Origin: Primula veris
Taxonomy: Eukaryota > Streptophyta > Magnoliopsida > Ericales > Primulaceae
Direction of reading: 5' to 3'
DNA: 64,000 bases
NCBI GenBank assembly: GCA_963682055.1
Contig: OY821742.1
Span: 16,895,752-16,959,751 of the forward strand
A program made the position numbers and the translations under genes. Within the stretch, counting starts at the first letter, position 1; the number at the start of each line of letters is the position of its first letter. Under the pieces are notes generated by a model. The model worked only from the letters and a program-made list of their open reading frames with translations, did no database searches and was not told the origin of the DNA. Of the stretch, positions 36,263 to 49,162 are shown piece by piece.

Positions 36263-38104
36263 AAACCATTCTCAAATAAATCATTTATTTTTAATAAATG
36301 AATATTAAAACATACCATTCTAACATTAATAACTTACTATAATGGCATGCCGCCTTATATATAGACCGATGAAGCACACTGGCTGGCTTGTATTTTTTAG
36401 GTGGTTGAAATTATCATTTTGATAAGGAAATGAATATATGACGAAAACAAAATTAAGAAATGGATAAATTGGTTTGGACAGAGTCTACCATCCATGACTC
36501 CAACTAATTCAGTTGTAATTTTAATGGTAAAATTCATTATATATATATATATATGAGTTTAAACATTCCCTCTGCATTCTGGTTCCGGCACTCTTATCTA
36601 AATCAGCATATCATATGTAGAGTGATATTTCCATGTATTGTTTGATTATAGTGATCTTTAACACGACCAAGTTTGGATTCCATATATGTATATTTGTATA
36701 AAACTACAAGATATGCATATTTACAACGTCTCCATGTTTAGTAGAGTTCATACTATAGCCTCTAGAAACCTAGTATCCCCTGCCTTTTCCATAGTTTCTA
36801 GATTTATAAATTTTGGATTTAGGTCCATTAATTTATTCTACCATCTCATTTTTTTGTTGCTGAATTTTTTCAATCTTAAATTCCTTTGTTTTTTTCATTT
36901 TTGGACCTTATAAATACAATTTCTTCATTTACCAAATATTGTTATTCGAAGAACTATTTTCGTTATCTTAAGACTATTTTTGAATCTATGATTGTCCATT
37001 TTCAATAAGTTCCCACACTTTTCAAATCATGCTTAAATATATATTAGTACCATATACTTGTTTTGGTTCTTAAGAAATTGTTCTTAATAGTCACCAATAT
37101 TAGTTAAGGTACTGGAATTAGTTCAAATTCCGTATCTAATTTTATGTACCTACTTCCGATAATAGATAATAGATATTGGTAAAAAAAAAAAAAAAATGTT
37201 TAGTTAAATAGTACTCTAGAAGATTATTTGAGGAAAGATCAATTTTTGTTTGGAATATACTGTCTGTACATGTTTGTGAACCTTATTGACGGCTGGTAAA
37301 TGTGTGATTGAACCAGGCAATAATTGAAATAGTTAAATTTTAAATGGTTGTATAAGATTGGGTCATGTTCGTTCTGGGAAAGAAGTTTTAGCTTTTCCCA
37401 TATGTACTTATGTGAATTCCGGCCCCTGTGAACCCATTAATGACCATGGTATAAAAAGTTTCAGCTTTTCTATTTATGTATAATCTTATGTGAAGTCATT
37501 TATGAGGAGTGTAGTTTAAGAAAATTTATAAAGATCTAATTAATTCATTCTTTAGCTTAGTTTGTGAAAAGTACATACTTAGGGATTGTGCCAAATAGCA
37601 CACATGAAAATAGTTTCAAGATAACCATAGATAAAAAAAAAAACTTGTTTTGAGAATGACAATAATTTTGTAAAAAACTCAAATAACTCAGATGCTTGAT
37701 CTCAAACAAAACTAGGTATTACTTTATTATATACGAATGGGATTGTAATTTAAAAGAACCTTCTTGTATGTATGTTCTAAGTTCGGGAATCAAAAACACA
37801 CGTCTTTTATTTTCTTTTTTGTTAGTTGAACGATTGTAGGGGGCATTTAGGCAATCGAACTGTCGACAACTAGCACCCAAAGTGTAGACCATATATACCT
37901 ATTTATCTAAACCGGCGAAAGACAAAACCTTGAATGGATTTCGCCTTGAACTCTCTTGAGTCTTGAATGATGGTGTGCCGTTCGACAACATTTCTGTATA
38001 TATCATACTGCCATAATAATATATAGTTTGGATCCCTTAAAATATTAAAGTTTTGTAGTTAGGGTTTGTTTTGTAATATCTGTCTGCATAGGCGGCTTTC
38101 ATCC

Positions 38105-38584
38105 ATAGTTACCAAGTCGGAAAGCGGAAGCATGATACGATACGGAAAACACAAGCTAATTTTTAATAGGAAAAGCAGATATAATTAAAAAAATTAAATA
38201 TAGCATGTTGGAAATATTTATGAAATACGCTCAATTTTATGAATAATATAATAATACAGTGAACAACTAGTTAAATTCTTATGATTTAAAAGATAATTTA
38301 TCAAAATAACTTACATGTGCTCTTTTATTAATTTGATTTCATCATATTTTAAATGATTTTTTTCACTTTTGTTCAAAAATATATCTTGCAAGTTTCTAAA
38401 ATGTTTTATTGAGGACTTCCGATAAGTATAATTTAAAATTTTAAAAAGGTTTTGCTTAAGTTTCTAAAACGTTTCGGAAATATTTTTCCTAAAATTTTAA
38501 AAGAGTACCGTACCCGTTTCTTTCCGTAATACGTTTCCGAAAACGTGATAGGTAACCTAAACAGAATTTACAGGTAACTATAAG
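38105..38584. mobile_element. 480-bp non-autonomous element with 8-bp target duplication
   Basis: Flanked by a perfect TTTCATCC duplication at 38097-38104 and 38585-38592. The left end is ATAGTTACCAAGT. The right end, read inward, is CTTATAGTTACC, so a 9-bp core ATAGTTACC is inverted at the termini with a 3-base offset. The interior holds oppositely oriented blocks such as CGATACGGAAAAC on one side and CCGTAATACGTTTCCG on the other. The 8-bp duplication suggests hAT. No coding capacity. Confidence 0.7.
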
Positions 38585-39842
38585 TTTCATCCAAAAAGAT
38601 GAGGTTTAGAGAAGTTAATGGTGTTCCTTACAAACCTAAATAAGTGGCAACAAGAATATATTTCGCTGAAAAGTATATTATATTTGCACTTTTCTTTTTC
38701 AAAGGATAAAAAGAGAATATATTTTTATCATTAACCAATCAAATTGAAACAGCAATCTACTTTCCTTTGTTGAAAAGAATATGCAATCATATTTTGACAT
38801 GTGGAAAAAAGTGAGTATTATTCGTCTTTCCTGTCTAGCAAGGAATATATATATATATATATTACTTTTAGTATAAAGTAGTAATATTGATTCATTAATA
38901 TATTTATGTTATCAATTATAATTTTATACAATTTGTATAAGAGTATGTAAGAAATCAAAAAGAGTAGTACATTTTCTCTCCTATGATTTCCCTAATTGCT
39001 TTAAATTAAAGCAAATATATATTGTCCATTCGAAGCACGGGAAGGCCCTTAATAATATCGTTGAATGGATTGGCCAATCGAACATTGATGATGTTTAATT
39101 TCTCATGATCAAAGAACCACCCTATTGTGAACTAAATAATTTCCCAATTCTTAAAATTAAAACCATAGTTGTCCTGATGCCAATAACGGTAAACAAAAAA
39201 TTGAAAAAAAAAACTAAAATATAGATCCACATGATGAAATAATAGGAAACTCAAAACAATAACGAAATTTTTAAAACAAGAAACGAATTTTCCGGTAACA
39301 ATGCTTAAAACTGCTCAAAATACATTTTCCTTCTAATACATTTCTAAAATGAAAATTTAATAACTCATCTTCAATGGGGTGATTTTTCTTTATAATAGAC
39401 CCAATCCTATGAAGTCAAACAAATTACCTCTCCAAGGGGAAACTGTTGATTAAATTATATCGAAATTTGAAGCTAAGACCTAAGTTTCTTAAAATTATGG
39501 TGACAACTCACAAGCAAACAAATTATACCAACAAAAACCAAGCATGAAATCTTGAGTCCAAGTTTACATTATTTAGAAACAGCTTGTGTGCATTGCTCAA
39601 GAGCAATGCCCCTCTTCTTGAGCTCTGACCCCTAATATTTTAGTAACAAATACTACTCGATCAAAACTAAAAAAGCATTCAAAATAATTATTAGGCCATA
39701 ACGTAACATTCTTTTGGTCACTGGACATCAATAGAATAATATACTCAATATAGATGCTGGTGGACTGAAATACATATTTGAAAGGCATAAACTTAATTAC
39801 GATTACATTTACATATAATGATGACTAGAGTTATGTATGATA
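38585..39842. other. AT-rich spacer
   Basis: No gene or element recognised; includes a short (TA)n near 38848-38861. Confidence 0.4.
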
Positions 39843-40358
39843 TGGTTGGATACGCTGTTCTGAAACACGGTAATTTCTACTTAAAAAAAATAGAGATAAA
39901 ATAGAAAATAATTTCAACAAAAATATTAACATTAAAAACAAATTGTGACACAAAATATTGTAAATGATAGCGAAAGAAGAATTAAAAGTTCATAGATGAG
40001 ATGATCGTTAAAAATTAACCCTTAAACATTATTTGTTCCGCCAGCTTTCTGCTTCTAGCTAATGAGGCATTGTGTTCCCAATGTACAACGTTTTTCACAT
40101 GTGACTCGACGGAAGCGGTATCGAGCCACGATCGAGCGGTTGGTGGTGTGATTCTCTCTCTCTATATGTATGCATGTGTGGGTGTGTATGTGTATATGAC
40201 ATGTTCTATGTTTTTCCATTTTTCAAAATATAGATAGATACATATAGTTTTATATCAAAAACTTACAAGTTATCAATGTCATCATTGCGTTATATTAAAG
40301 TTTGTAAGTTACAAATATAATTTACATTGAAACCACAAATTCATTAAGAGTTTCAACA
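39843..40358 (-). repeat. 3' LTR of a minus-strand copia (family member A)
   Basis: About 516 bp, closely related to 54809-55314. On the minus strand it starts TGTTGAAACTC at 40358 and ends near CAGCGTATCCAACCA. A polypurine tract (minus strand ATATGGGGGAT) directly precedes it, which identifies it as the 3' LTR of the copia relic that extends to about 42.2 kb. Confidence 0.75.
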
Positions 40359-40370
40359 ATCCCCCATATG
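40359..40370 (-). other. Polypurine tract of the copia relic
   Basis: Minus strand CATATGGGGGAT, joined directly to the TGTTGAAA start of the LTR. Confidence 0.7.
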
Positions 40371-42220
40371 AATGCAATCGACTGACAAGCAATGTGTAAC
40401 TAAATACAATCGAGAGAACCGCGAGAATTCACTGCATAAAGTCAGGTAGCCCACGCCTTGAACCTACCATATCGAAATACCTTTCGGATATACTTGGTTT
40501 AGGTAGTGTAATGCTTTGAACCTTTAGCGTTTTGTATATACTAAAGAAAGTGTTCACAAAATGCCTTCCCTATGCCACTTACTAGGCCATTTTAGTTGTT
40601 ATCGATATTAGGCCCTGTACTGCCTTGACAAATTCAACCGAGTGCTCTAGTGATTTAGCCATATTTCATCACATAGTATCGGCCATACACACTCGTTATA
40701 GGTGATTTCAAGTCAGGTGTCCTGGCTCACCCCTCTCGAACTTTGAGATACTTGTTTTCATTAAGAGCCTTATGCTCACCATTTATATGGTACATGTCTA
40801 TCACTCTTTCATCATTGAAATGGGTTGGAAATTTATGTTTTCGAGTGCTTTGTTTGGTCACCCGCACAGTTTAATTTTCCCATTGAACCCTAGTCGGGAT
40901 ATCCTAGTTCAAGTTGGGTAGCCTATGTGAAGATTTCCAATTTAATGGGTTTCAAACCTCATTCCCCTCGATTAAGCTTTGACTCCTCCACGAGTCAAGC
41001 ATTTTGTAAATGGATGCGTATCATTATCCTTAAACCTTGCAAAGCATATGGATACAACACTGTGTGCTAGCACTTCTTTTTACAGATTTGTGTCTCCGAC
41101 GACTATGTCATGACTATGTCGGTACTTTCCATTATACAAATTACTCTGATCCAGTTTAATAACTGACTGCGTGTAGCAGTGCATGCTTATTGCGGGAACA
41201 GATTGTGGCCACATGGGAATACTTCCCAAACTTCTTAGCCAATTTGCCTCTTTAGTGGCTCCAACATTATAAATCCTAACTTCATAGTTGATCCACATAT
41301 GTATGTCTATTTTAAAGACCTCCATAAGACTACAGCCTCTTTTAAGTACAAAACATATCCATTCATGGACCATGTATTATTAGAGTTTAAGATCCTCTTG
41401 GTATCTAAATACCCTTCCAATATCATTGGATATCTCATATAATGTAGTCCATGATTGGTAGTATAGCTCATATATCTGAGAAGCCTCATTGGCATAACTA
41501 TTTAGTCTGCTCAATGAGTTAGCTATATCTGGTATAGTGTAGTTTTTGATGCATAAGTAGCTACCTATAATCCGAAAAATATCTCAATTGTTTCACACTT
41601 TCATTCCGTAGTATTATGACAACATTTCTCTAGTATCGTTGATATTATCGTTGCTAACTATTATGTTCATGTCATTTACGTAAAGGCAAACTACTGCGTA
41701 GTTCTTTCCATTCCTTTTTATATAGACACCTGTCACATTCATTTATATGAGAAACTGTTTGATAGCATTATTCTATCAATTTTTCTCTCATACCATAAGT
41801 TAGGTGTTTGTTTTAGTTCATACAGTGTCTTAACAAGTTTTCGTACCTTGACTTACTTTACACGGAACTACGACCCACTGGGTTGTTCCTAATTCTCTAG
41901 ATCTCCATTCATGAAATACATCTTCTCATTCATGAGGTGTCTTTTCATTGAGACGAGAGTAAAGGAATTGAAATCATCAACACCATCATTTACTTATAGT
42001 CATTCACTATATGTCTCACGCGCCAATCAACCTAATTGTTGATGGCCTCTTCCCATATAAAATTTATATGGATAACATTGATTATTTCAGTGTCACCGAT
42101 TCTTCTTCACTCACGAAGGTCAAGGGTCAAATGAAGATTCCCTTCTCAACCTCTTACTATGCCGAGTTACTTCATCTTTCTTACAAGATTCACTTGCTCT
42201 CACATTTCTAGTAACTGTTT
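40371..42220 (-). pseudogene. Copia RT-RNase H relic
   Basis: Minus-strand reading, high to low coordinates. An RT part has LYELKQTP and DRIMLSNSF, then LYVNDMNII near 41661-41690 at the catalytic position (YVND instead of YVDD). RNase H at 41495-41307 reads YTTNHGLHYMRYPMILEGY, a counterpart of the usual GYSDA-type segment. At 41373-41080 it reads ATKEANWLRSLGSIPMWPQS and then NLYNGKYRH. A C-terminal remnant near 40950-41000 resembles the DPLTKGL-to-GMGLKP end of copia Pol. Many stops and frame changes; dead. Gag and integrase are absent because the element is cut off near 42.2 kb. Confidence 0.8.
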
Positions 42221-42414
42221 GAGTGTTCACTTGTCTTGGATAGCGTAATACTTTGAACCATCAATGTATTATGTACACTCGCCAGGCGTTAGAGTTTTAC
42301 AGAAAAGTTTCTCTTAAAGAAAATATGCTTGTTGGGGATAGTAAAAATACTCTACATGCGCTTTAAAGTCATCTGACTTATGCACTAGAAACCGATCGAC
42401 ACTATCTTTAGTGT

Positions 42415-44951
42415 TTATCCGATGAACACACCATCTACCATTTTGGTCATATCCAAGTCCTTCGAGAAACAAAGATTAAAAAAAATTACTAAGCAAGCAC
42501 CAAACTTCAATAACTTATAGCTGGGCACCATGCCTTCTATAATTCTAACTGTTTGGTCGAACGTCCTAACCCAGCGAAAATCCATACGAAGAACAATCTC
42601 TAAGGAGTCTGTTGAATCTATACCACGCTTCGTGGTATGCTTCGGAATGTTTAGGAAGAAAGTTTTGAATTTTTTTACGAGCATCAGCTAGACAAGATGA
42701 TGGGTAGAAGTACTTAAGAAATTATTCTACCATGGCACTCCAAGTTCTAATCGAATTCCTTGGTAGGTTTTGGTACCACTCTAAGACATTTTCTTTCAAG
42801 GAAAAGCGGAACAACATAAATGTATCCAATTAAGAAGGATTCGACCGTTACACACCAAGCGGCATATCTCAGCGAAATCCTCGAGATGTGAGTAAGGGCT
42901 CTCACTATTCAAACAAGAAAAGTTTAAAAGAATTTTTAGAAAGTGAGAGTCGTGCAAAACGAATTGCTCCTGGCCGGGGTCAAACACAATGCAAGACAAC
43001 CCGGCCGGCACAACATGATTCAAGCATTGCTCAATTGTTTATTCATTTTCGGTTGCACGCCCTGGTTCCATTTAGAACAAGCTGATATAAGTGTTTAAAT
43101 GGTGTCGGAGTTTTTTTTTTCAATTAATTAATATTTAATAATTAATTCAAATTAATTAATTATAAATAATTAATAATATATTTTATTTTTTTTAAATCTG
43201 ATTCTTCAAATCAGAAAAATAATTTTAGAATTTTCAATTTTTTTAATTAATTAATTAAATTAAATAATTAATAATTACATTTTTTTCTATTTTTTTATTA
43301 ATTATTCTGATTCTTTAAATCGGGGAAAATAAAAAAATGGAATTTTTTTTCGAGTTTTTATTAATTAAAAATTAATTAATTTTGAATTATCAATAAATAT
43401 TAATAATAATCCATAATTTCCAAAAGTTAATTAATATTTTTATAATTTCTGAATTCTTATCTTTCTTTTTAAGATTTGGTTCAGATTTGATACCATTTAG
43501 GATAAATTAACAAAACATACTATTTTTTAAACTAAATTAACAAAAACATACCCAAAAACTTTTCATTATCAAAAACATATCAAACAAATTTAATTCTGTT
43601 TATTCTTTTCTTTCTCTCTCTCTCTCATCTTACTCTCTCTCTCCTCCATTCTTCTCTCTCTCATTCATTCTTCTCTCTTTGACCAATTTTTCTTTGTATT
43701 TCTCTCTCCTCCATTCTTCTCTGTATCTTTCTTTCATATCCCACTCTATCTTTCTCCCCTCCTCCATCACGAAAATCCGCCACTGACTACCGAAAACAAT
43801 CTAGATTATATAAATATCCATATACATATAAATACAGATATGTACATACATAATACACAAATATTACACTGGTTGATACCCAACATCCATATACATATAA
43901 ATACAGATATATACATACGTAATACACAAATATTATACTGGTTGATACCCCATAATATATGAAAAATATATGAAATTGGTGAGATTGTTTTCTATTTATT
44001 GAGCTTTGAGACTATTGTAAACCTTGTGGCTTTCAAGTTGAAAGAGGAGAATCCATATGTACAGTATTGAGGGAAATCCATATGTAGGGTATGAAGTTTT
44101 GAAATTAGAGTATGAAGTTTTGAAATTAGGGTATGATGTTTTGAAATTAGGGTATGAAGTTTTACAAATTAGGGTACGAAGTTTTAAAATTAGGGTATGA
44201 AGTTTTAAAATTAGGGTATGAACTCTTTTTTAGATATTTGATTGTGATCCAGAACATTTAGGGTATGAAATTTTAAAATTAGGATATGACGTTTTATAAT
44301 TAGCATATAAATATTTTGTGAGTTTTTAGTCATTTTTAGAGAGAGATGAGTGATTAACACTTGTTAGAAAAATGTGCGATTATCGTTTGTTAGAAAGAGA
44401 GAGGTGCGATTAGAGAGAGAGAGTTGCGATTAGAGAGAGAGAGTTTAGATTAGAGAGATGTTAGATTATGGTCTGATTAGAATTAGAGAAATCATAATTA
44501 TATATATGTATGTTTTTGATAATTTAAATTATTATGGTATGTTTTTGTTAATATAATAGGGGTATGATATGTTTTTGTTAATTGCCCTTAAGATTTACTT
44601 AGAATCTTTTTATCCAAATTTGATTAGAAAAAGATTTGATAGATTTTGAATATTTTATCCTTATCTATTTTAACCAACTTTCGACTTTAAAAGATTTTAT
44701 TTATTAATTTTCGGAATTTATATTAATAAATTTTAGATTTTATTTATTTATTTATTTACTGATTCTTTAAAATCAGGAATGGACTTTTTTTTAAAATATA
44801 TAATTAATTAATTAGGATTTTAACAAAAATAAGTATAACAACATTAAAAATCCTAATTTTATTAGGCCTGACCGTTTAGGTTGACCGGTCAGGTCCAAGG
44901 TTAACCCAATTTCCAGGTTTGTTTTGTTAACAAATATCAACCTGAAATTAA
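42415..44951 (-). mobile_element. Gypsy leader and Gag remnant, downstream copy
   Basis: Follows the LTR at 44981-45980 in the element's minus direction. From high to low coordinates it has a primer-binding site, an AT-rich leader and a Gag remnant. The part at 42590-42720 matches the Gag region at 49290-49420 of the other copy (for example CCACGCTTCGTGGTATGCTT on the plus strand). It is interrupted by the 1.1-kb element at 43493-44589. Below about 42.4 kb it is lost, adjoining the copia relic. Confidence 0.7.
43493..44589. mobile_element. 1.1-kb nested element with GGTATG motif array (copy 1)
   Basis: The second gypsy copy at 50.14-50.17 kb gives the uninterrupted site, which fixes this insertion. 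Each end carries about three spaced copies of a motif like AATTAACAAAAACATACC (left) or its complement (right). Inside are a CT-rich tract (43605-43755), a 69-bp direct repeat (from 43816 and 43885), an array of about seven 21-bp units like GGGTATGAAGTTTTGAAATTA (44090-44240) and a GA-rich tract (44335-44460). No open frame. It is related to 62058-63082, but its outer ends are in the opposite orientation. Target duplication unclear. Class unassigned. Confidence 0.75.
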
Positions 44952-44970
44952 TTCTTCGGCAGCGACGCCA
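44952..44970 (-). other. Primer-binding site of the gypsy element, downstream copy
   Basis: Minus strand TGGCGTCGCTGCCGAAGAA, a diverged form of TGGCGCCGTTGCCGGGGA, the site matching tRNA-Asp used by Athila-type gypsy elements. Confidence 0.75.
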
Positions 44971-44980
44971 AAATATTAGC

Positions 44981-45980
44981 TGCCCCTTATGTGTGTAATT
45001 TTTACGCACAAAAAGGCCTCATAAAATTACGAGTGCAATTGCAATATAAATGATGTAAGTACAGGTCAGTTCCACGGAAAACTAAACAAGTTCGATATTA
45101 GTTTAAACTTTTCCTAGATTTGGGTTTTAGTATATCTTTTTTTTTAAATAATCCACCAATATATTTCTACTAACTAAACCAATTCAACTAAATAACATGC
45201 AAGGGTTTTCAATCCTAACAAGTTCCGGGTTATTTTATTTCCTCTATGGGGAAGAAAGAAAATGAAAGAACCCCAAAATATGGGGAAAATATCGAGCAAA
45301 TTATGGCTATGTTTTCGATTTAGAGGGTTTTCCTACAATTTATAACATGCAACTTAAGAGTCGTGAATTCCTATATATGCAAATGAATATAAACAAGTAC
45401 TCACTAAAACAATAGTCAAATAGATAATAAAAACCAACAACAAGACGTAAAAATGATGGCGAAGTTCATAAAAAGAACTTATCTTGCAAGGGATAGTTAT
45501 TGAATTCGACAAACTATCTCAAAATATATAAAAGCAAGAATATTTTGGAGAGAGATTTTAGCTCTGAAAAATGAAAATACTGAATTTGTGTGAAATTCGG
45601 AGGTTTTGAGATGAATATATATCCAAACTGTAACATACTTATTCAATCAAATTTTAAATTCTAAACTGAATTGACCAGTCAGTTGAGCTTCTAAAATATT
45701 CTTTTGGCTCTATCGTGACTTGATTATGTTTTGCAACTTCATTTGGTTGATTTTGAGCTCCTTCAACTTCTGATTTCTCCTCTTTTTGTCCTTTCTTTGG
45801 TCTTCTTGCATCCTTGTCTCATTTTTTATGCTTTTTCCTGCAAAAACGCAAAAGCGTGCAAATAAACCGGGAAAATACAGAAAAACACAAAACATGGCTT
45901 AAACAAGCCAAAATGTCAACAAAACAATGCTAATTCATATAATATTAACACATAAAAATGACCATTTCTTGGTCCAATCA
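44981..45980 (-). repeat. Gypsy LTR shared by two internal regions, 1.0 kb
   Basis: On the minus strand it starts TGATTGGACCAAGAAATGG at 45980 and ends ...AAGGGGCA at 44981, exactly 1000 bp with TG/CA termini. It aligns along most of its length with 50585-51374. Its upstream side carries a polypurine tract, like a 3' LTR, while its downstream side carries a primer-binding site, like a 5' LTR. Confidence 0.8.
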
Positions 45981-45992
45981 TACCCCCGACTA
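45981..45992 (-). other. Polypurine tract of the gypsy element
   Basis: Minus strand GTCGGGGGTA, directly before the TGATTGG start of the LTR. Confidence 0.75.
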
Positions 45993-48900
45993 GCTCAATG
46001 CTCGTCTAGAGCGTTGGAAGCGATTACAAAGAAGAAAAGTTCGTTTCGTTTTCTTTAAAAATTCTCTTTACCTTTTGGGTTTGGTTCACTAACTAGCCTA
46101 AAACTAATAATATATAGGACAAACCACTGTCGTAGTGAGCACGATTGCATTTAGCATATGCAACAAGCCGTTAAACCTTTTAAGGTTAAAAGTATGAGTT
46201 TTGTCTCGTGATGGTTTACCAAACGACATTCACAAACATATTAGTTTCTAACTTCCTAGGTTCTCCCTATATGAGCTAAACATTAAACAAACAAGACATA
46301 TGACACAATGAATACAATCACTTAAAGAAATAGAGGCGGGAAAAACAAGTATAAAAGTCAACTAGAACACGCCCTTATGATCAACCAAATTTACTACTAA
46401 ATAGCAATCAAATAGAGTAGTCCTATTTGCCTCGTACACATCTGCCACACCACTCAATCACTCAAAAACTCTCCTTAGACTTCTTGATGTTCGTCGGGGG
46501 TTGATATGGCTTATTGAATCTACCTAGATGTTCGCTAGACTCTAATGGTCAAGCCTTCTATGTTGGTGAAGAATCAGCCAAGTGGTGGCTCATGTCGATG
46601 TCGAAAATATGCCTCGAACTTATATGCTCGGTGTTGGTGTCGTCTCCAAATAGGGAAAATAAAACTTCCTAGAAATGGAAGTATCCTATGTAATGATGCA
46701 CTTTTCTAATAATAAAAGTGTCTAAGTGCTCTAATAATCATGACTCCCTTTTGGAGTATCTAGTACGTGTAATGAAATGAACTCGAGCTTATAAACATGG
46801 TCGGTAAATACAACCCATGTTAATGTGAGAAGGATAAAAAGAAACTGCTAAGTGTAATAAGATATGACTTAGCCTAATAAACAAGACTGCTCGCCTATCA
46901 ATTCACTTAGAATTTTTTTCTTTCTTTTTTTTCCTTCTTTTTTTTTCTCTTTTTTTTTATATCATTATTTTTGGATATGGGGTATAGTTCCCTTTTCTTT
47001 TCATCTCATTCTTTTTTTCTTTTGATTTTTTTCTTTGAAGTGACAGATATGATGGAAATGGCCTAAAGAAACCGTGTACAACCCAAAAAATATTTATCTA
47101 GGCTTTGCCTCAATATCTAATTAACATGGTATTACTGTCTTTGCACAATTTTTTGAATAATTTCCCCATTTCTGTGAGCAACCAACGACGATGTATCCAT
47201 TCCCTCCCAACTAAAACTGACAGTGTCCTCAGTGTTGGGAAAAGTAAACCACATCGGAGTTGGTCAACCCAAAGAGACTCCATATGGACTATATGCAAAA
47301 CACTATATATACAAAAATAAATTGGTGGATATTTAGAGATGGAAGTGATGGTGGAATTATGATGGATCTAGGAAGGTACAGAAGGACTTTCGTACTTTCC
47401 TGCCTTGTCACCATGCGTGACTAATGGAAGATCTTCCTCATGTTATGAGAGATCTTCTTCTATTTTTTTGGATGGCTCTTTCTTAGATACGGTCAAGGTT
47501 ATAAATATTTTTATTACGTTTATGTCGCACTCGATGCTTTCCTTTATGGCAACACCTCTTACTTCACTTTCTCCCTGAAAACTTTATTCGAAATTTATGT
47601 TCACTCGCTCACCTTTCTTTAGAAGGAATTGATTTGTTGGTTTTAGGAGATTGTTGCTCAAAAGAAGATGATGAGCAGTCTCGACCGATTTCTATCACTT
47701 GGCGATATCTAAGGAATTTTGTGTAGCGGTGATCACAGTTTAAAAGATTATACTTTTGTATATAAGTTTGTACCATTCTAGTGACATCAATAATGAGATG
47801 GAAAAAGCTCCACTTACTCCAACCCAATGCTCGATAAATCGAACATTAATGATTGTCAAAATTAACCATAAATGGGTCGTAATATACCTCATACATTATG
47901 ATTTATAATTTTAAATCCTCTCTCTTTTAGACGATCGGTCAACTCACTCTCACCTTGGTCCACTAGCCTATCAAAGTTCATTATCTCGCAAGCTATGCTT
48001 TTCGGCTCTATGACCATCACCTCCTCCATTCGTTTACCAATTTCACAAACCTTATTTACATTTAAGCTCAATCTAGTTAAAACAACTAGTTCATTGGATT
48101 CACTTTTAGGTTGTCCGATCATCACCTGCTCCACTTTATTTTCACCAATATCACACACCTCGGTTTTAGGCTATGTGACCATCACCTCCTCCTTAATTTC
48201 TTTACCAATGTCACTATCCTCAGTTCTATCACCACCTATTTTATCATTTATTTTTATATTATGGGATTTTTTATAAGGTGGAATGTAAGAATTCGTTGCT
48301 TTATGCAGGGTGATTGCTCGTGGTTTAGGCTCTAAATTTTCCTAAGAACTGGGCTTTAGCCTAAGTGACGATATCCATATGTTACTTCTTCTTCTGTTGA
48401 ATCCTAATCGCTCTCCGATGACGATTCACTAGTTTCTATGATGACCTTATTAGAGGTACCAATATGCTCAGTGAAGAATGCGTTCTTGCAAAATTTGGTT
48501 CACCTTGGTTGAGATAAAATGTTTTTGAAATGTTTAGCTACCCAAGAGATTTCCTTAATAAATTCTTCTATTGGGATTTGGATGGTCATTTCCTCTACTC
48601 TTGTCTTAATTAGCTCTTATTTAGCTAGTTTTTTAGGCTTTCCTAAGAGTTACGGAAAAGGAGGTGAGACTATTAACTTAGGATATTAAGCATAAACATT
48701 CTCTTCCTTTTTTTCCATCCTTAAGAGGGTTAGCAATCCCCGTTAGAGTAGTTTGTTGAGTTTGCACTCTTTTAGGGGCATGAGTAGATTGATTGATATT
48801 CCGGCCACTTCTTAGATTAACAACAAAGGTTTCGCTCACTTTTCATTTAATCCATTTCTTCTCATTTTTATCCCATTTTTTCTTTTCTTTCCTCTTTCTC

Positions 48901-49162
48901 TTTTTAACAGGTTTACTATCTACTGCTCCGCAAAACGAGCAATATACTATCTCACAGTTTGAGCAAGTTCTCTCATCCAAGTTTTTGTTGAAGTTATTTT
49001 CTTTGGATTCATCATTTCCCTTATGGGTTGAATTACGTGGTTCAGAGTTAAGAGGTGAGAAAGAAATTAGATGATTTTCGTTGTTTGGTATTTCATGCAC
49101 TTGAGTGATTGGGTCTTTTGGTAGTTCAGGCTCATTTGAGCGATTAAGCCTAACTTTTCAAT
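45993..49162 (-). mobile_element. Gypsy internal region without recognisable pol
   Basis: Lies between Gag (49163-49429) and the polypurine tract. I can identify no protease, RT, RNase H or integrase. It holds a repeated-peptide relic (47985-48218), a T-rich tract on the plus strand (46915-47040) and assorted short frames without domains. A TGTTGGGAAAAGTAAACCACATCGG sequence near 47232, whose start resembles many plant LTRs, may mark another fragment. Either pol was deleted or this is a non-autonomous derivative. Confidence 0.55.
47985..48218 (-). pseudogene. Repeated-peptide relic inside the gypsy element
   Basis: The minus-strand reading has three diverged copies of a short peptide: DIGKEIKEEVMVT-PKTE, CDIGENKVEQVMIGQPKS and CEIGKRMEEVMVIEPKS. 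The first interval is about 57 bp and the second about 115 bp. At least one stop interrupts the first copy. The family is not recognised. It occupies the place downstream of Gag where pol would be expected. Confidence 0.5.

Larger units (their letters stand above)
33217..38104. other. Long AT-rich region, one short repeat
   Basis: Almost 5 kb without a supported gene. A GC-richer island sits at 34060-34280 (listed separately), and a CGGGTCGGG-rich repeat lies at 36118-36262. The rest is AT-rich sequence without recognisable features. Confidence 0.45.

Noticed and set aside
41080..41495. Two minus-strand frames as host genes
   Set aside because: Both are parts of a copia RNase H relic ending at a polypurine tract and LTR.
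47232..47300. LTR start of another element (TGTTGGGAAAAG...CACATCGG)
   Set aside because: The start resembles many plant LTRs, but no end, partner or target duplication was found, so it is not listed as a feature.
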